DNA of 64,000 bases from Alteromonadales bacterium alter-6D02 (GCA_002835545.1 PIZK01000002.1:205573-269572); one strand, 5' to 3'. Positions 53,082 to 64,000 are shown, counted from the first letter of the stretch. The notes: a model not told the origin generated them from the letters alone. Numbers and translations: made by a program.

Positions 53082-53104
53082 GCCTTTATTTGTGTCGTTC
53101 GCTC

Positions 53105-53302
53105 TTATTTATGGTTTGGCGCTGTGGCTAAAGCCTCTACTTTGTATTGTTCTATGCGCTCTAAAATCTTTTTCTTTTCTTTATCTGTCGAGCTCGACCA
53201 GTTAACAATTTCTTGAACCGTGCGGTGACAACCGACACAAATATCGTCCTCATTAAGTTTACAAAGCGCGACACAGGGTGAGCGTAATGGGTTGTCTATC
53301 AT
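53105..53302 (-). CDS. DUF1289 small cysteine-rich protein
   Basis: A 65-residue DUF1289 (YdhL-like) protein with the family pattern SPCVALCKLNEDDICVGCHRTVQEIVNW: four cysteines near the N-terminus that could bind a metal or Fe-S centre, then a charged helical tail. Function is not established. It is a single small gene divergent from tsaE. Confidence 0.85.
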   Translation of the reverse strand: MIDNPLRSPCVALCKLNEDDICVGCHRTVQEIVNWSSSTDKEKKKILERIEQYKVEALATAPNHK

Positions 53303-53407
53303 ATTATTACCTTAGATTAGTATGTTATTAGGTGCATCATGTTGTGCGTAAACCTTAGTAAATGATATATTGAAATTAATTTGAATACGATTTTTAAACC
53401 TTAACGA

Positions 53408-53890
53408 ATGACTATTGCCCAAGATAAAACGTTTACCTGCCATTTAGCTGATAGTGAGCAGACGGTCGCCTTAGGCCGCCAATTAGCATTAGCCTGCACT
53501 AAAGCGACAACCATTTTCCTACACGGTGACCTAGGTGCAGGGAAAACAACATTAACACGAGGTTTTATCCAAGCCTTAGGTCATCAAGGTAATGTTAAGA
53601 GTCCAACATATACATTAGTTGAACCTTACCAAGTAGCGGATTGGCAAGTTTACCATTTTGACTTATATCGTTTAGCTGACCCTGAAGAACTCGAATTTAT
53701 GGGAATTCGCGATTATTTCAGTGATGATAGTTTATGTTTAATTGAATGGCCTCAAAGAGGTTTTGGTTTGTTACCACAAGCCGATTTGGAGTTGACCTTA
53801 ACTTACGTTGAAACACAGCGCCAAGTTAATGTGGTCGCTAATAGTGATGTTGGTCAATTGATTATTGCGCAGTTAAAGCCAATAACATAG
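53408..53890 (+). CDS. tsaE: tRNA t6A biosynthesis ATPase TsaE
   Basis: A 160-residue ATPase that, with TsaB and TsaD, forms t6A37 in tRNA. The P-loop GDLGAGKTT is at residues 40-48, followed by [12 protein letters not shown] and the Walker B-like LIEWPQRG. It begins the conserved tsaE-amiB-mutL-miaA-hfq-hflX-hflK-hflC run. It complements tcdA at 1524, which modifies t6A further. Confidence 0.95.
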   Translation: MTIAQDKTFTCHLADSEQTVALGRQLALACTKATTIFLHGDLGAGKTTLTRGFIQALGHQGNVKSPTYTLVEPYQVADWQVYHFDLYRLADPEELEFMGIRDYFSDDSLCLIEWPQRGFGLLPQADLELTLTYVETQRQVNVVANSDVGQLIIAQLKPIT

Positions 53891-53911
53891 TTTTAGAGAT
53901 TAGGAGTGAGT

Positions 53912-55255
53912 GTGGCATTTCGAACACTATGCATAGCTTTAGTGCTATTTTTTTGTAGTTCTTTTTATGCTTTAGCGTCTAATAAGTTACAAGACGTTCG
54001 TGTATGGCCGTCACCTGATAAATTTCGGGTTGTGTTTGATCTAACAGAACAGCCAACCTATAGCCATTTTAGCTTGGTTAACAACGACAGACTTGTCATT
54101 GATTTTAAAGGAACCACTTTAAAAACAGCGTTATCAAAGATAAAAATTAAGAGTGCGTTAGTTAAACGTATCCGCCAAAGTAGTTCGCCCAAAAAAGGTA
54201 CACTCCGCCTGGTTATTGATTTAAAACAACCGATTAAACCGAGAATATTTGCCCTACCTCCAACAGGCCCATATGGTGATCGTTTAGTGATCGATTTACC
54301 TAAACAACAACTTGTCGCTAAGAATAAGAAGCAAGAGAAAACCCGAATAAAAATTAAAACTGATGCTAATAGCCGACCAAATAACCGTGACATCGTTATT
54401 GCAATTGATGCTGGACATGGCGGTGAAGACCCAGGCTCAATTGGTGCCAGTGGCCGTTATGAAAAGCGGGTGACACTCGATGTCTCAAAGATGTTAGCAA
54501 AGAAAATTAATTCAACGCGTGGTCTCAAGGCGGTGCTGACTCGAACAGGGGACTATTATGTTGGCCTGAATCGTCGCTCTGAAATTGCTCGAAAAGCCAA
54601 GTCGGATTTATTGTTATCCGTTCACGCTGATGCGTTTACGTCGTCTCGTCCAAGTGGTGCGTCAATTTTGGTGCTATCAACAGGCCGGGCAAAGAGTGAA
54701 GTGGGTCGTTTGTTAGAAGACAATGAAAAACATTCAGAGCTACTCGGTGGTGTGGGTGAAATTATTGATTCAAATGAGAACGAAAAATATCTAGCTCGTG
54801 CGCTTATCGATATGTCGATGGATAATTCGATGGATGAAAGCTATAACATCGCTCAAGATATGCTAAAGCGGCTAGGACAAGTCACTAAGTTACACAAGAA
54901 AAAGCCAGCTTTAGCAAGTTTGGCTGTGCTTAAATCGCCTGATTTCCCGTCATTGCTAGTTGAAATAGGCTTTATGTCTAACCCTCAAGATGAGAAGAAG
55001 CTTTATACTAAAAAGCACCGTAAGAAATTAGTTGATGCGATTTTTTCGTCGGTAAATACTTACTTTAAAAACAATCCCCCTGATGATAGCTTGTATGCAA
55101 ATTATCGCCCATTGACCCATAGAGTGGCTCGTGGCGAGTCGCTATCAGTGCTTGCTAAGCGTTATAACACATCAATCACACGTTTGAAGAAAGAAAACTC
55201 TCTGCGTAGTACGGTGTTACGTATTGGTCAAGTATTAAACATTCCGCAAAGTTAA
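53912..55255 (+). CDS. amiB: N-acetylmuramoyl-L-alanine amidase AmiB-like
   Basis: A 447-residue periplasmic zinc amidase that splits septal peptidoglycan during cell separation. It has a signal peptide (LCIALVLFFCSSFYALA), an AMIN domain for septal targeting, an Amidase_3 catalytic domain (IAIDAGHGGEDPGSIG, LLSVHADAF, LVEIGFMSNP) and one C-terminal LysM domain (HRVARGESLSVLAKRYNTS). GTG 53912 is preferred to GTG 53906 because the AGGAG ribosome site runs into the latter. Context between tsaE and mutL identifies it as AmiB. Confidence 0.92.
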   Translation: MAFRTLCIALVLFFCSSFYALASNKLQDVRVWPSPDKFRVVFDLTEQPTYSHFSLVNNDRLVIDFKGTTLKTALSKIKIKSALVKRIRQSSSPKKGTLRLVIDLKQPIKPRIFALPPTGPYGDRLVIDLPKQQLVAKNKKQEKTRIKIKTDANSRPNNRDIVIAIDAGHGGEDPGSIGASGRYEKRVTLDVSKMLAKKINSTRGLKAVLTRTGDYYVGLNRRSEIARKAKSDLLLSVHADAFTSSRPSGASILVLSTGRAKSEVGRLLEDNEKHSELLGGVGEIIDSNENEKYLARALIDMSMDNSMDESYNIAQDMLKRLGQVTKLHKKKPALASLAVLKSPDFPSLLVEIGFMSNPQDEKKLYTKKHRKKLVDAIFSSVNTYFKNNPPDDSLYANYRPLTHRVARGESLSVLAKRYNTSITRLKKENSLRSTVLRIGQVLNIPQS

Positions 55256-55257
55256 TT

Positions 55258-57144
55258 ATGTCGATTCAATTATTATCTCCGCGTTTAGCGAACCAAATTG
55301 CCGCAGGTGAGGTGGTCGAGCGACCTGCTTCCGTAGTGAAAGAGTTAGTTGAAAACTCTCTTGATGCGGGGGCGACACAAATCATTATTGATATTGAAAA
55401 AGGGGGCGCTAAGTTAATGCGCATTCGTGATAATGGTTGTGGTGTTCCAAAAGAGCAGCTTATCTTGGCGTTATCGCGTCATGCCACCAGTAAAATAATT
55501 GAACTTGATGATCTTGAAGCTATTGTTTCTTTGGGGTTTCGTGGGGAAGCATTGGCAAGTATAAGCTCGGTGAGTCGATTACACTTTACTTCAAAGACGG
55601 CAGAGCAACATGAAGCATGGCAAGCTTATGCTCAAGGGCGCGACATGGAGGTTGAGATCACTCCGGCAGCTCATCCAATCGGGACCAGTGTTTCAGTTGA
55701 AGATTTATTTTTTAATACGCCCGCTAGAAGACGCTTTTTACGTACTGAGAAAACAGAATTTAATCATATCGATGAGCTAATTAAACGCTTTGCTTTAAGT
55801 CGCTTTGATGTTGAATTTCAGCTCAAACATAACGATAAATCACTGCGTAACCTCAAGGTAGCGACGACCTTAGCACAGCAAGAGCGGCGTGTTGCAGCCA
55901 TTTGTGGAAGTCGCTTTATTGAAAACGCCATTGCAATTAGTAATGAGCACAATGGGATAAAACTGTCTGGTTGGTTGGGCCTGCCACAAGCCTGCAAAAA
56001 TGTTAATGATACCCAGTATTGTTACGTTAATGGCAGAATGATGCGTGATAAGCTGATTAATCATGCCATCAGGCAAGCTTACCAAGACTATCTTCCGACA
56101 GGAATACATCCCAGTTATGTGCTTTATATTGAGATTGATCCAGGGCAGGTTGATGTTAATGTACACCCAGCAAAACATGAAGTTCGTTTTCATCAAGCGC
56201 GGATGATTCATGATTTAATTGCACAGGTATTGGGTTCGGGTCTAATGCAAGCTTTAGGTCAAGAAGACAGTATTGATTCGGCACAACATCACTATTCTAA
56301 TCATCAGGAACTAGTGAGTGAGTTTGCGGTTACTGAAAATGTGAAAGACTATAGCGCATCCGCCTCGCGTGCATATCAGCCTTCCTATTCTGCTAGTTCT
56401 GGTTCAGCCAGTCATCACAAGCCGCACACGAGTGAGTATCAAGGGGCCAACCTGCGCCAAGCTGCGACCAATTACGGCCAACTAGTGGCAACTGGAGTAT
56501 CTCAAACGCAAACTACGCCTTCCCATGCGCCGCATATTGTAGGTGTAGATGAAGAGGCCTCTTCAGGAGATATGACTACCAACACTTTGTTTGGTGAATT
56601 TATTACGGTAATAGAAGAACAATACGCGTTAGTCAATTGTAATCACACACCATCTTTAGTGTCCCTGGTGCTATTAAATCAGTTGATTTGTGAGCAGGAA
56701 TTAATCCAGCGTTGGGGACAAGGCTTAACATCTCAGCCGCTATTATTGCCTGTTGCGGTAACGGTTGATGAGGCGTTGTTAGAGCAAGTCGCATTAAATA
56801 ATCAACTTTTTCGCCGTCTAGGGATTGATATTAGCGTTCGTAGTCCCCAAATAATGATTAAGCAAGTTCCTAAGTTATTACGTGAGCAAGATATTGCGAC
56901 CTTGATTCCGCAACTGCTAACGTTACTAGGACAGCAACAACAGCTTGAACAAGCTGATCTTGATGCGGTGGTATGTCGTTGGTTAGCTAAACTTTCACCA
57001 TTACAATTTAATGTTAGTGAAGCTGTAGCTCTATTAACTAAAGCGCAGCAGCATCAAGAACACATACAGCAGCGTTGGTCAGCGTTATTAGTCAATGTTG
57101 ACTTCTCTACGACGATAAGCGCTTTTAAGCAAACGAATGAGTGA
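55258..57144 (+). CDS. mutL: DNA mismatch repair protein MutL
   Basis: A 628-residue GHKL ATPase coordinating MutS, the strand-nicking enzyme and helicase in mismatch repair. The N-terminus [36 protein letters not shown] is canonical; DNGCG, GFRGEAL and [11 protein letters not shown] follow. A Ser/Gln/His-rich linker (about 340-430) precedes the C-terminal dimerisation domain. I see no DQHA(x)2E(x)4E endonuclease motif, as expected for MutH-type systems. It overlaps miaA by 8 bases. Confidence 0.96.
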   Translation: MSIQLLSPRLANQIAAGEVVERPASVVKELVENSLDAGATQIIIDIEKGGAKLMRIRDNGCGVPKEQLILALSRHATSKIIELDDLEAIVSLGFRGEALASISSVSRLHFTSKTAEQHEAWQAYAQGRDMEVEITPAAHPIGTSVSVEDLFFNTPARRRFLRTEKTEFNHIDELIKRFALSRFDVEFQLKHNDKSLRNLKVATTLAQQERRVAAICGSRFIENAIAISNEHNGIKLSGWLGLPQACKNVNDTQYCYVNGRMMRDKLINHAIRQAYQDYLPTGIHPSYVLYIEIDPGQVDVNVHPAKHEVRFHQARMIHDLIAQVLGSGLMQALGQEDSIDSAQHHYSNHQELVSEFAVTENVKDYSASASRAYQPSYSASSGSASHHKPHTSEYQGANLRQAATNYGQLVATGVSQTQTTPSHAPHIVGVDEEASSGDMTTNTLFGEFITVIEEQYALVNCNHTPSLVSLVLLNQLICEQELIQRWGQGLTSQPLLLPVAVTVDEALLEQVALNNQLFRRLGIDISVRSPQIMIKQVPKLLREQDIATLIPQLLTLLGQQQQLEQADLDAVVCRWLAKLSPLQFNVSEAVALLTKAQQHQEHIQQRWSALLVNVDFSTTISAFKQTNE

Positions 57145-58096
57145 AATTTTGAGCACTAAGTTACCTAAAGCTATTTTCTTAATGGGCCCAACGGCCAGTG
57201 GTAAAACCGAATTAGCGATCCGTTTGTGTGAACAATATGACTGTGAAATCATTTCGGTGGATTCGGCTCTTATTTATCGTGGTATGGATATTGGCAGCGC
57301 CAAGCCAACGGCGCAAGAGCAAGCTCGAGCACCTCATTTGCTGATAGATATTCTTGACCCTAGCGTGTCTTACTCTGCTGCCGATTTTAGAAAAGACGCA
57401 TTGCGTTTAATGACTGAGATTACTGAACGCGGAAAAACACCGCTGCTGGTCGGCGGCACGATGATGTATTTTAAAGCGTTACTTGATGGCTTATCACCAT
57501 TACCAGCAGCCGACCCTAAAGTAAGAGAACAAATTGAGGCAGAAGCTAAAGAGCATGGTTGGGACTACGTTCATCAACAATTAGCTCAAGTCGATTCTGT
57601 TTCGGCAAAACGGATTCACCCTAATGACCCTCAGCGAGTCTCGCGAGCATTAGAGGTTTATCGAATCAGCGGTAAATCAATGACCGAGTTAACCGCTGTT
57701 GTTGACAATGAACTCCCGTTTGATGTTGTTCAATTTGCTATTTACCCTGATGAGCGCAGTGAGCTACATCAGCGTATTGAGCAGCGATATCACTTGATGT
57801 TAAAACAGGGTTTTGAGCAAGAAGTTCAGGCTTTATATCAACGAGGTGACCTCCATGTTGATATGCCATCAATCCGCTGTGTTGGATATCGACAGATGTG
57901 GGATTATTTAGATGGCAAATTAGACTATGATGATATGGTTTATCGTGGCATAGTAGCTACTCGTCAATTAGCCAAACGTCAGATGACTTGGCTGCGTGGA
58001 TGGGATAAGCTAAACAGGTTACACACTCCTTTAGGGGACGAGTCTGAAGCTATACTGTTGAAAAATATAGCTTTGGTTAAAGAATTAGTTGGCTAG
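57137..58096 (+). CDS. miaA: tRNA dimethylallyltransferase MiaA
   Basis: A 319-residue enzyme adding the isopentenyl group to A37 of tRNAs reading UNN codons. The P-loop GPTASGKT is near residue 17, with [20 protein letters not shown], the substrate-binding [19 protein letters not shown], and the C-terminal [11 protein letters not shown] and [14 protein letters not shown]. Length is usual. It overlaps the end of mutL, consistent with co-transcription. Confidence 0.96.
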   Translation: MSEILSTKLPKAIFLMGPTASGKTELAIRLCEQYDCEIISVDSALIYRGMDIGSAKPTAQEQARAPHLLIDILDPSVSYSAADFRKDALRLMTEITERGKTPLLVGGTMMYFKALLDGLSPLPAADPKVREQIEAEAKEHGWDYVHQQLAQVDSVSAKRIHPNDPQRVSRALEVYRISGKSMTELTAVVDNELPFDVVQFAIYPDERSELHQRIEQRYHLMLKQGFEQEVQALYQRGDLHVDMPSIRCVGYRQMWDYLDGKLDYDDMVYRGIVATRQLAKRQMTWLRGWDKLNRLHTPLGDESEAILLKNIALVKELVG

Positions 58097-58198
58097 TTTA
58101 ATGCTCTTCATTCGATGAAACTTATCATCGTTATACCATATTGGTAAAAACTAGCTTTTAATAAAAATAAAAACATAAGATAAAAGAAAGGATTAGCT

Positions 58199-58456
58199 AT
58201 GGCTAAGGGACAATCATTACAAGACCCGTTTTTAAATGCTTTACGTCGAGAACGTTGCCCTGTGGCAATTTACTTAGTTAACGGCATTAAATTACAAGGT
58301 CAAATTGAATCGTTCGATCAATTCGTTATTTTGTTACGTAACACAGTTAGCCAAATGGTTTATAAACATGCCATTTCGACTGTCGTACCAGCTCGACCAT
58401 TTACTGCACACCAGCCTACTCATAATGATGAGCAAGCTGATAATGCTGAAAGTTAA
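58199..58456 (+). CDS. hfq: RNA chaperone Hfq
   Basis: An 85-residue hexameric Sm-like protein that pairs small RNAs with mRNAs. The N-terminus [20 protein letters not shown] holds the proximal-face Gln8, and YKHAIST carries the K-H pair of the Sm2 motif. The C-terminal tail after PARP is about 20 residues and acidic at its tip (DNAES), shorter than in E. coli Hfq (102 residues). AAGAAAGGA precedes the ATG. A 100-base gap from miaA may contain its own promoter. Confidence 0.97.
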   Translation: MAKGQSLQDPFLNALRRERCPVAIYLVNGIKLQGQIESFDQFVILLRNTVSQMVYKHAISTVVPARPFTAHQPTHNDEQADNAES

Positions 58457-58466
58457 GGAATAATTT

Positions 58467-59756
58467 TTGTTTGATCGTTTTGAGGCCGGTGAACAGGCGG
58501 TATTAGTTCACATTGATTTTTCATCAGAAGACGATCGCGAAGATTTAGAAGAACTTGAGTTATTAGTCTCTTCTGCAGGGGTTGCTACCTGCGGAAGGGT
58601 TACTGGTACCCGCACCTCAGCTCATGCTAAATACTTTGTCGGTACAGGTAAAGCGCAAGAAATTGCCGATACGGTTAAACTGCTTAGTGCAGATGTCGTT
58701 ATTTTCAATCATGCATTAACACCTTCACAAGAACGAAACTTAGAACACCTTTGCCAGTGTCGAGTTTTAGATCGAACCTCGCTTATTTTAGATATTTTTG
58801 CTCAGCGTGCACGAACTCATGAAGGTAAGTTGCAGGTTGAACTGGCTCAATTACGTCATATATCAACGCGATTAATTCGAGGGTGGACTCACTTAGAACG
58901 CCAAAAAGGTGGAATCGGCTTAAGAGGGCCGGGTGAAACTCAACTTGAAACTGATAGACGTTTATTACGTGCTAGAATTAAAAATATTCTAGGACGATTA
59001 AATAAAGTATCAAAACAACGTGAGCAAGGCCGTCGTGCTCGTTCACGTGCAGAAGTACCAACAGTGTCATTAGTTGGCTATACTAATGCAGGTAAATCGA
59101 CATTGTTTAATGCGCTAACGGCATCTGAGGTTTATGCTGCAGACCAACTTTTCGCTACGCTAGACCCAACATTACGTAAACTCGATATCGAAGATGTCGG
59201 TGATGTTATTTTAGCTGATACTGTTGGTTTCATTCGTCATTTACCACACGATTTAGTCGCGGCGTTCCAAGCAACGTTACAAGAGACACAAGAAGCTGAT
59301 TTATTGTTGCATGTGATTGATGTTGCAGATCCTCGTAAAAGTGAAAACATCGAGCAAGTTACTGAAGTGTTGGAACAGATAGAAGCAGATGATATCCCGC
59401 AATTATTGGTGTGTAATAAGCTTGATATGTTGGAAGGCGATCTAGCTCCTCGTATTGATCGTAATGATGAAGGCGCACCAATTCGAGTGTGGATTTCAGC
59501 ACAAAAAAGTTTAGGGCTTGAATTATTAAACCAAGCGTTAACTGAATTACTCGCAGGAAAAATAATTGAACATGATTTGGTTTTGCCAGTCACAGTTCAA
59601 GGGCAGATAAAAGGCTTGCTGTACAAATCTGCTGCTGTTGTAAGCGAAAGTTATGATGAAAGTGGTAATACGCTGTTATCTATTCGTTTACCTGCGGTAG
59701 AATGGCAACGTTTACTGAAAAAGACTAATAACGAGTTATTGAAGTTTATTAGTTAG
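58467..59756 (+). CDS. hflX: Ribosome-associated GTPase HflX
   Basis: A 429-residue GTPase that splits stalled or heat-damaged ribosomes. It has the N-terminal HflX domain, GGIGLRGPGETQLE before the G domain, a P-loop GYTNAGKST, switch DTVGFIRHLP and NKLD. The start is TTG 58467, with AAGGAA upstream, matching the E. coli N-terminus MFDRYDAGEQAVLVHI. It follows hfq by 10 bases, in the order known from E. coli. Confidence 0.95.
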   Translation: MFDRFEAGEQAVLVHIDFSSEDDREDLEELELLVSSAGVATCGRVTGTRTSAHAKYFVGTGKAQEIADTVKLLSADVVIFNHALTPSQERNLEHLCQCRVLDRTSLILDIFAQRARTHEGKLQVELAQLRHISTRLIRGWTHLERQKGGIGLRGPGETQLETDRRLLRARIKNILGRLNKVSKQREQGRRARSRAEVPTVSLVGYTNAGKSTLFNALTASEVYAADQLFATLDPTLRKLDIEDVGDVILADTVGFIRHLPHDLVAAFQATLQETQEADLLLHVIDVADPRKSENIEQVTEVLEQIEADDIPQLLVCNKLDMLEGDLAPRIDRNDEGAPIRVWISAQKSLGLELLNQALTELLAGKIIEHDLVLPVTVQGQIKGLLYKSAAVVSESYDESGNTLLSIRLPAVEWQRLLKKTNNELLKFIS

Positions 59757-59787
59757 AAATTAATTTTAATTTGAAATTGGAGTTTTT

Positions 59788-60936
59788 ATGGCCTGGAATG
59801 AGCCTGGAAATCAAGGCAAAGATCCTTGGGGTGGTAATAAAGGTGGTAAAGATCAAGGTCCACCAGATCTCGACGAAGTATTAGGTAATTTATCTAAAAA
59901 ATTCGGTGGCATCTTTGGTGGTAAATCTGGTGGTGGCAAGCAGGGCGGTAACTTTTCCGGTGCCGGTTTTGCGTTATTGCTAGGTTTATTGGGTATCGTT
60001 TGGTTTGTCAGTGGTTTTTATACCATTAAAGAAGCTGAGCGTGGGGTCGTGTTACGCTTTGGTTTGATTAATGACCAAGTGAATCCGGGTCTTCATTGGA
60101 AACCTACATTTATTGATAATGTACTACCAGTTGATATTGAAGCGATTCGCTCATTACCAGCAGCTGGTTTCATGCTAACTCAGGACGAAAACGTTGTTCG
60201 TGTTGAAATGGACGTTCAATACCGTGTTGTGAATCCTGAGCATTACTTATTTAGTGCTGTTGATCCTGCAAACTCGTTAAGTCACGCAACAGACAGTGCG
60301 CTTCGTTACGTTGTTGGTCACACGACAATGAATGATTTGTTAACGACAGGTCGTGAGCTAGTACGTCAGCAAACGGAAGTTGAGTTAAACAAGATCATTG
60401 AATCTTACAAGCTTGGTTTTGAGATTGTTGATGTTAACTTCTTACCAGCACGTCCTCCTGAGGAAGTAAAAGGCGCATTTGATGATGCTATTGCAGCACA
60501 AGAAGATGAAGAACGTTACCTACGTGAAGCTGAAGCTTATGCATTAAGTATTGAACCGCAAGCGCGTGGTCAAGTTCGTCGTTTAGAACAAGAAGCACAC
60601 GCATACAAGCAACAACAGATTCTTAAAGCAACGGGTGAGGTTGCGCGATTTAGTCAGCTTCTTCCTGAGTATAACTTAGCTAAAGAAGTGACACGTGAAC
60701 GTATCTATCTAGAAACAATTGAAAGTGTGTATGCTAACGCTAATAAAGTTGTTGTTGATGTTGATGGTAGTAATAACATGATGTATTTACCACTTGATAA
60801 GATCATTTCTAAGCATGCCGCTCCTGCTGCAACGACTAGAAACTCGGTAACAGCTCCAGTGAAATCAACAAACAGCCAAGTCACAGAAAGTTTACGTAAC
60901 TTCTCTCGTGATGATAGCCGCCAAGGGAGAAATTAA
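59788..60936 (+). CDS. hflK: FtsH protease modulator HflK
   Basis: A 382-residue SPFH/prohibitin-family protein that with HflC forms the large cage around FtsH in the inner membrane. The N-terminal 50 residues are Gly/Lys-rich and disordered (DPWGGNKGGKDQGPPDLDEV), then one span (FALLLGLLGIVWFVSGFYTI), the SPFH domain beginning EAERGVVLRFG, and a coiled coil. hflC starts 3 bases after its stop. Confidence 0.95.
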   Translation: MAWNEPGNQGKDPWGGNKGGKDQGPPDLDEVLGNLSKKFGGIFGGKSGGGKQGGNFSGAGFALLLGLLGIVWFVSGFYTIKEAERGVVLRFGLINDQVNPGLHWKPTFIDNVLPVDIEAIRSLPAAGFMLTQDENVVRVEMDVQYRVVNPEHYLFSAVDPANSLSHATDSALRYVVGHTTMNDLLTTGRELVRQQTEVELNKIIESYKLGFEIVDVNFLPARPPEEVKGAFDDAIAAQEDEERYLREAEAYALSIEPQARGQVRRLEQEAHAYKQQQILKATGEVARFSQLLPEYNLAKEVTRERIYLETIESVYANANKVVVDVDGSNNMMYLPLDKIISKHAAPAATTRNSVTAPVKSTNSQVTESLRNFSRDDSRQGRN

Positions 60937-60939
60937 TCA

Positions 60940-61824
60940 ATGAAACGTTTTGGATTAATTGCAATTGGCTTAATCGGCCTATTCTTATACTCGTCACTTT
61001 ATGTTGTTTACGAAGGACAACGTGCAATTAAAGTACGTTTTGCTGCGGTATTAAAAGATAGCGCTGGTACAACCGCTGTTTTTGAGCCTGGTCTACATTT
61101 TAAAGTGCCACTAATTGATAAAGTTCGTATCTTAGACGCACGTATTCAAACGCTTGATGGTGAACCAGATCGCTTCGTAACATCAGAGAAAAAAGATTTA
61201 ATTGTTGACTCATACGTGAAATGGCGCATTAAAGACTTCTCTACCTACTACCTACGTACTGGTGGTGGTAATAAGTTCCAAGCTGAAAATTTACTGAAAC
61301 AAAAAATCAGTGATGGTTTACGTAGCTCATTTGGTACCCGTACTATTTCTGAAATCGTATCGGGTGAACGAAGTGAGTTAATGAATGAAGCATTATTAGA
61401 AGCTTCTTCTAAAGCAACTGATATCGGTATCGAGTTAGTTGATATGCGTGTTAAGCAAATAGAATTACCTCAAGCGGTTCGAAGCTCTATTTACCAACGT
61501 ATGCGTGCAGAGCGTGAAGCTGTTGCGAAAGAGCATCGTTCAAAAGGTAAAGAGCAATCAGAGAAGCTACGCGCAGACATCGATGCTAAGGTTGCTATCA
61601 TGCTGGCAACAGCAGACAGTCAAGCTCGAATTACACGTGGTGAAGGTGACGCACAAGCAGCACGTATTTACGCTGATGCATATGGTAAAGATCCAGAGTT
61701 CTTTAGCTTTATCCGTTCGATGGATGCTTACAAACGTTCATTCAACAATAATAATGATATTATGGTTGTTAAGCCTGACAATGACTTCTTCAAATATATG
61801 AAGAACCCTCAGTCAGAAAAATAA
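60940..61824 (+). CDS. hflC: FtsH protease modulator HflC
   Basis: A 294-residue partner of HflK with an N-terminal signal-anchor (GLIAIGLIGLFLYSSLYVV), SPFH domain (VYEGQRAIKVRFA, FEPGLHFKVPLIDKVRILDARIQTLDGEPDRF) and a coiled-coil C-terminus rich in Ala and charged residues (KEHRSKGKEQSEKLRADIDAKV). Translationally close to hflK. A strong terminator follows. Confidence 0.95.
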   Translation: MKRFGLIAIGLIGLFLYSSLYVVYEGQRAIKVRFAAVLKDSAGTTAVFEPGLHFKVPLIDKVRILDARIQTLDGEPDRFVTSEKKDLIVDSYVKWRIKDFSTYYLRTGGGNKFQAENLLKQKISDGLRSSFGTRTISEIVSGERSELMNEALLEASSKATDIGIELVDMRVKQIELPQAVRSSIYQRMRAEREAVAKEHRSKGKEQSEKLRADIDAKVAIMLATADSQARITRGEGDAQAARIYADAYGKDPEFFSFIRSMDAYKRSFNNNNDIMVVKPDNDFFKYMKNPQSEK

Positions 61825-61846
61825 ACGAACCAAACAGTAAAAATAC

Positions 61847-61875
61847 AAAGCTCGCTTCGGCGGGCTTTTTTTTGA
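61847..61875 (+). terminator. Terminator of the tsaE-hflC run
   Basis: AAAGCTCGC (61847-61855), the stable TTCG tetraloop and GCGGGCTTT (61860-61868), followed by five more T. It separates hflC from purA. Confidence 0.92.
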
Positions 61876-62002
61876 TCTTTTTTTGATACAAGGATTTACC
61901 GATACTTTGCCTGATTAAATTTTGTTCTATGGTCGTATTGGCGTAATTTTTCTGCAACTTATGCTAGATCTGGCCGCCAGATCTGATAGAATTCCGCTTT
62001 AA

Positions 62003-63319
<1,317 letters not shown>

Positions 63320-63342
63320 TTGCTTTTGAGTTTTTAGATACT

Positions 63343-63370
63343 AAAATGCCGCTTTTAAGCGGCATTTTTT
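63343..63370 (+). terminator. Terminator of purA
   Basis: AAAATGCCGC (63343-63352) and GCGGCATTTT (63359-63368) form a 10-bp stem with a TTTTAA loop and a T6 tail. Confidence 0.92.
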
Positions 63371-63401
63371 ATGAGCTTCTCCCCCTGGCATATTCGCTCC
63401 C

Positions 63402-63470
63402 GTTATCCTGACATGTCCACCTCTGTCATCCTGACATGCCAACCCTTGTCATCCTGACACGCCACCCCTT
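63402..63470. repeat. Three 23-bp tandem units starting GTYATCCTGACA
   Basis: Units at 63402-63424, 63425-63447 and 63448-63470 share GTYATCCTGACAYG and differ mostly in their last nine bases. They lead directly into a fourth GTCATCCTGACACG that forms the left arm of the hairpin in the 226-bp repeat. No open frame covers them. Confidence 0.85.
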
Positions 63471-64000
63471 GTCATCCTGACACGCTTTTAGTCAGGATCT
63501 CTTGCTGCCTGTTTAACCTTTTATATTCCCACTAAACAAGCCACAACGACATGTTAACCACAAGTCGCTCAAGCCCATCCATGGGGCGCTCGAAAACCGC
63601 ATCCCTGCGGTTTAACGCTTGCTCAAAACATATCATTATAGCTTTTAATTGAAGTGTGCTTATTATTAGGTCGGTTATCCTGACATGTCCACATCCGTCA
63701 TCCTGACACGCTTTTAGTCAGGATCTCTTGCCGCCTGTTTAACCTTTTATATTCCCACTAAACAAGCCACAACGACATGTTAACCACAAGTCGCTCAAGC
63801 CCATCCATGGGGCGCTCGAAAACCGCATCCCTGCGGTTTAACGCTTGCTCATAACATATCATTATAGCTTTTAATTGAAGTGTGCTTATTATTAGGTCGG
63901 TTATCCTGACATGCCCACATCCGTAACCTTGACATGCTTTTAGTCAGGATCTCTTGCCGCCTGTTTAACCTTTTATATTCGTAAGCGGTCAATTAACCCC
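63448..64000. repeat. 226-bp tandem repeat, two full copies and a partial one at the window edge
   Basis: Copies run 63448-63673, 63674-63899 and 63900 to the edge. Landmark CTTTTAGTCAGG recurs at 63485, 63711 and 63937, exactly 226 bases apart. Copies one and two are nearly identical outside their first 40 bases. Each contains the hairpin ATCCTGAC with GTCAGGAT, a second hairpin AACCGCA-TCCC-TGCGGTT, and CCCATCCATGGG. Copy three has a damaged left hairpin arm and diverges after ATATTC. No coding frame or transposase is visible. Confidence 0.9.

Noticed and set aside
54058..54393. 111-codon frame antisense to amiB
   Set aside because: Fully within the AMIN region, no start signals or homology clues.
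59237..59593. 118-codon frame antisense to hflX
   Set aside because: Contained in the conserved GTPase domain, Ser/Cys-rich shadow of it.
63402..64000. CRISPR array
   Set aside because: The units are adjacent without unique spacers of regular length, the period is 226 bp with near-identical content, and no cas gene is present.

Overview
The window is a contiguous piece of a moderately AT-rich gammaproteobacterial chromosome. It most likely comes from a marine Alteromonadales-type organism (Colwelliaceae or Pseudoalteromonadaceae-like). This is inferred from the enterobacteria-like order tsaE-amiB-mutL-miaA-hfq-hflX-hflK-hflC-purA, a PanP-type aspartate decarboxylase, two large TonB-dependent receptors, a lone MSHA-like prepilin and the general protein sequence style. 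No rRNA, tRNA, insertion sequence, prophage or CRISPR array was seen. Both window edges are cut: a gene fragment lies at the left, and a tandem repeat runs off the right.

Layout. 1-2.8 kb: fragment of an unidentified gene, an aspartoacylase-like hydrolase with a small membrane protein, then tcdA convergent with csdE. 2.9-4.9 kb: glnK-amtB behind two NtrC-like sites and a sigma-54-like promoter. 4.9-7.8 kb: copA-cueR behind a MerR-type promoter with a 19-bp spacer. 8-11 kb: a DUF1800/DUF1501 exported pair with a Tat signal. 11.2-13.1 kb: a flavin monooxygenase-like enzyme and a solitary prepilin. 13.5-15.9 kb: ibpA with a ROSE-like thermometer, then a sigma-54-driven psp-like operon that includes two uncharacterised small envelope proteins. 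16-17 kb: two bacterioferritin subunits with complementary active sites. 17.1-22.7 kb: a TonB receptor divergent from a membrane-anchored winged-helix/TolB-propeller regulator. 22.8-29.2 kb: a PAS-GGDEF cyclase with a consensus FNR box, then acrR divergent from acrAB across a long palindrome. 29.3-37.5 kb: tesB, then a copper/silver efflux operon (Met/Cys-rich protein, DUF411 lipoprotein, cusC, cusB with fused CusF, cusA). 37.8-46 kb: a Fur-box TonB receptor convergent with a B12 uptake and salvage operon (btuD-btuC-cobT-cobS-cobO-btuF) behind a cobalamin riboswitch, with cobC upstream of it. 46-53.3 kb: pgi, a PilZ-like protein, panP, slt, asnC and a DUF1289 protein. 53.4-63.3 kb: the conserved tsaE-to-purA block. 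63.4-64 kb: a nested tandem repeat.

Metal handling is a theme. Copper is covered by CopA/CueR and Cus, iron by the Bfr pair and Fur boxes, and cobalt by B12 salvage. Stress sensing is the second theme: ROSE, sigma-32, sigma-54/psp, FNR, CueR and AcrR signals can all be read from the DNA. The most novel-looking parts are the psp-like operon with its unknown secreted and 32-residue membrane proteins, an orphan plus-strand terminator divergent from asnC, a covarying hairpin repeat family, and the propeller-type membrane regulator facing a TonB receptor.
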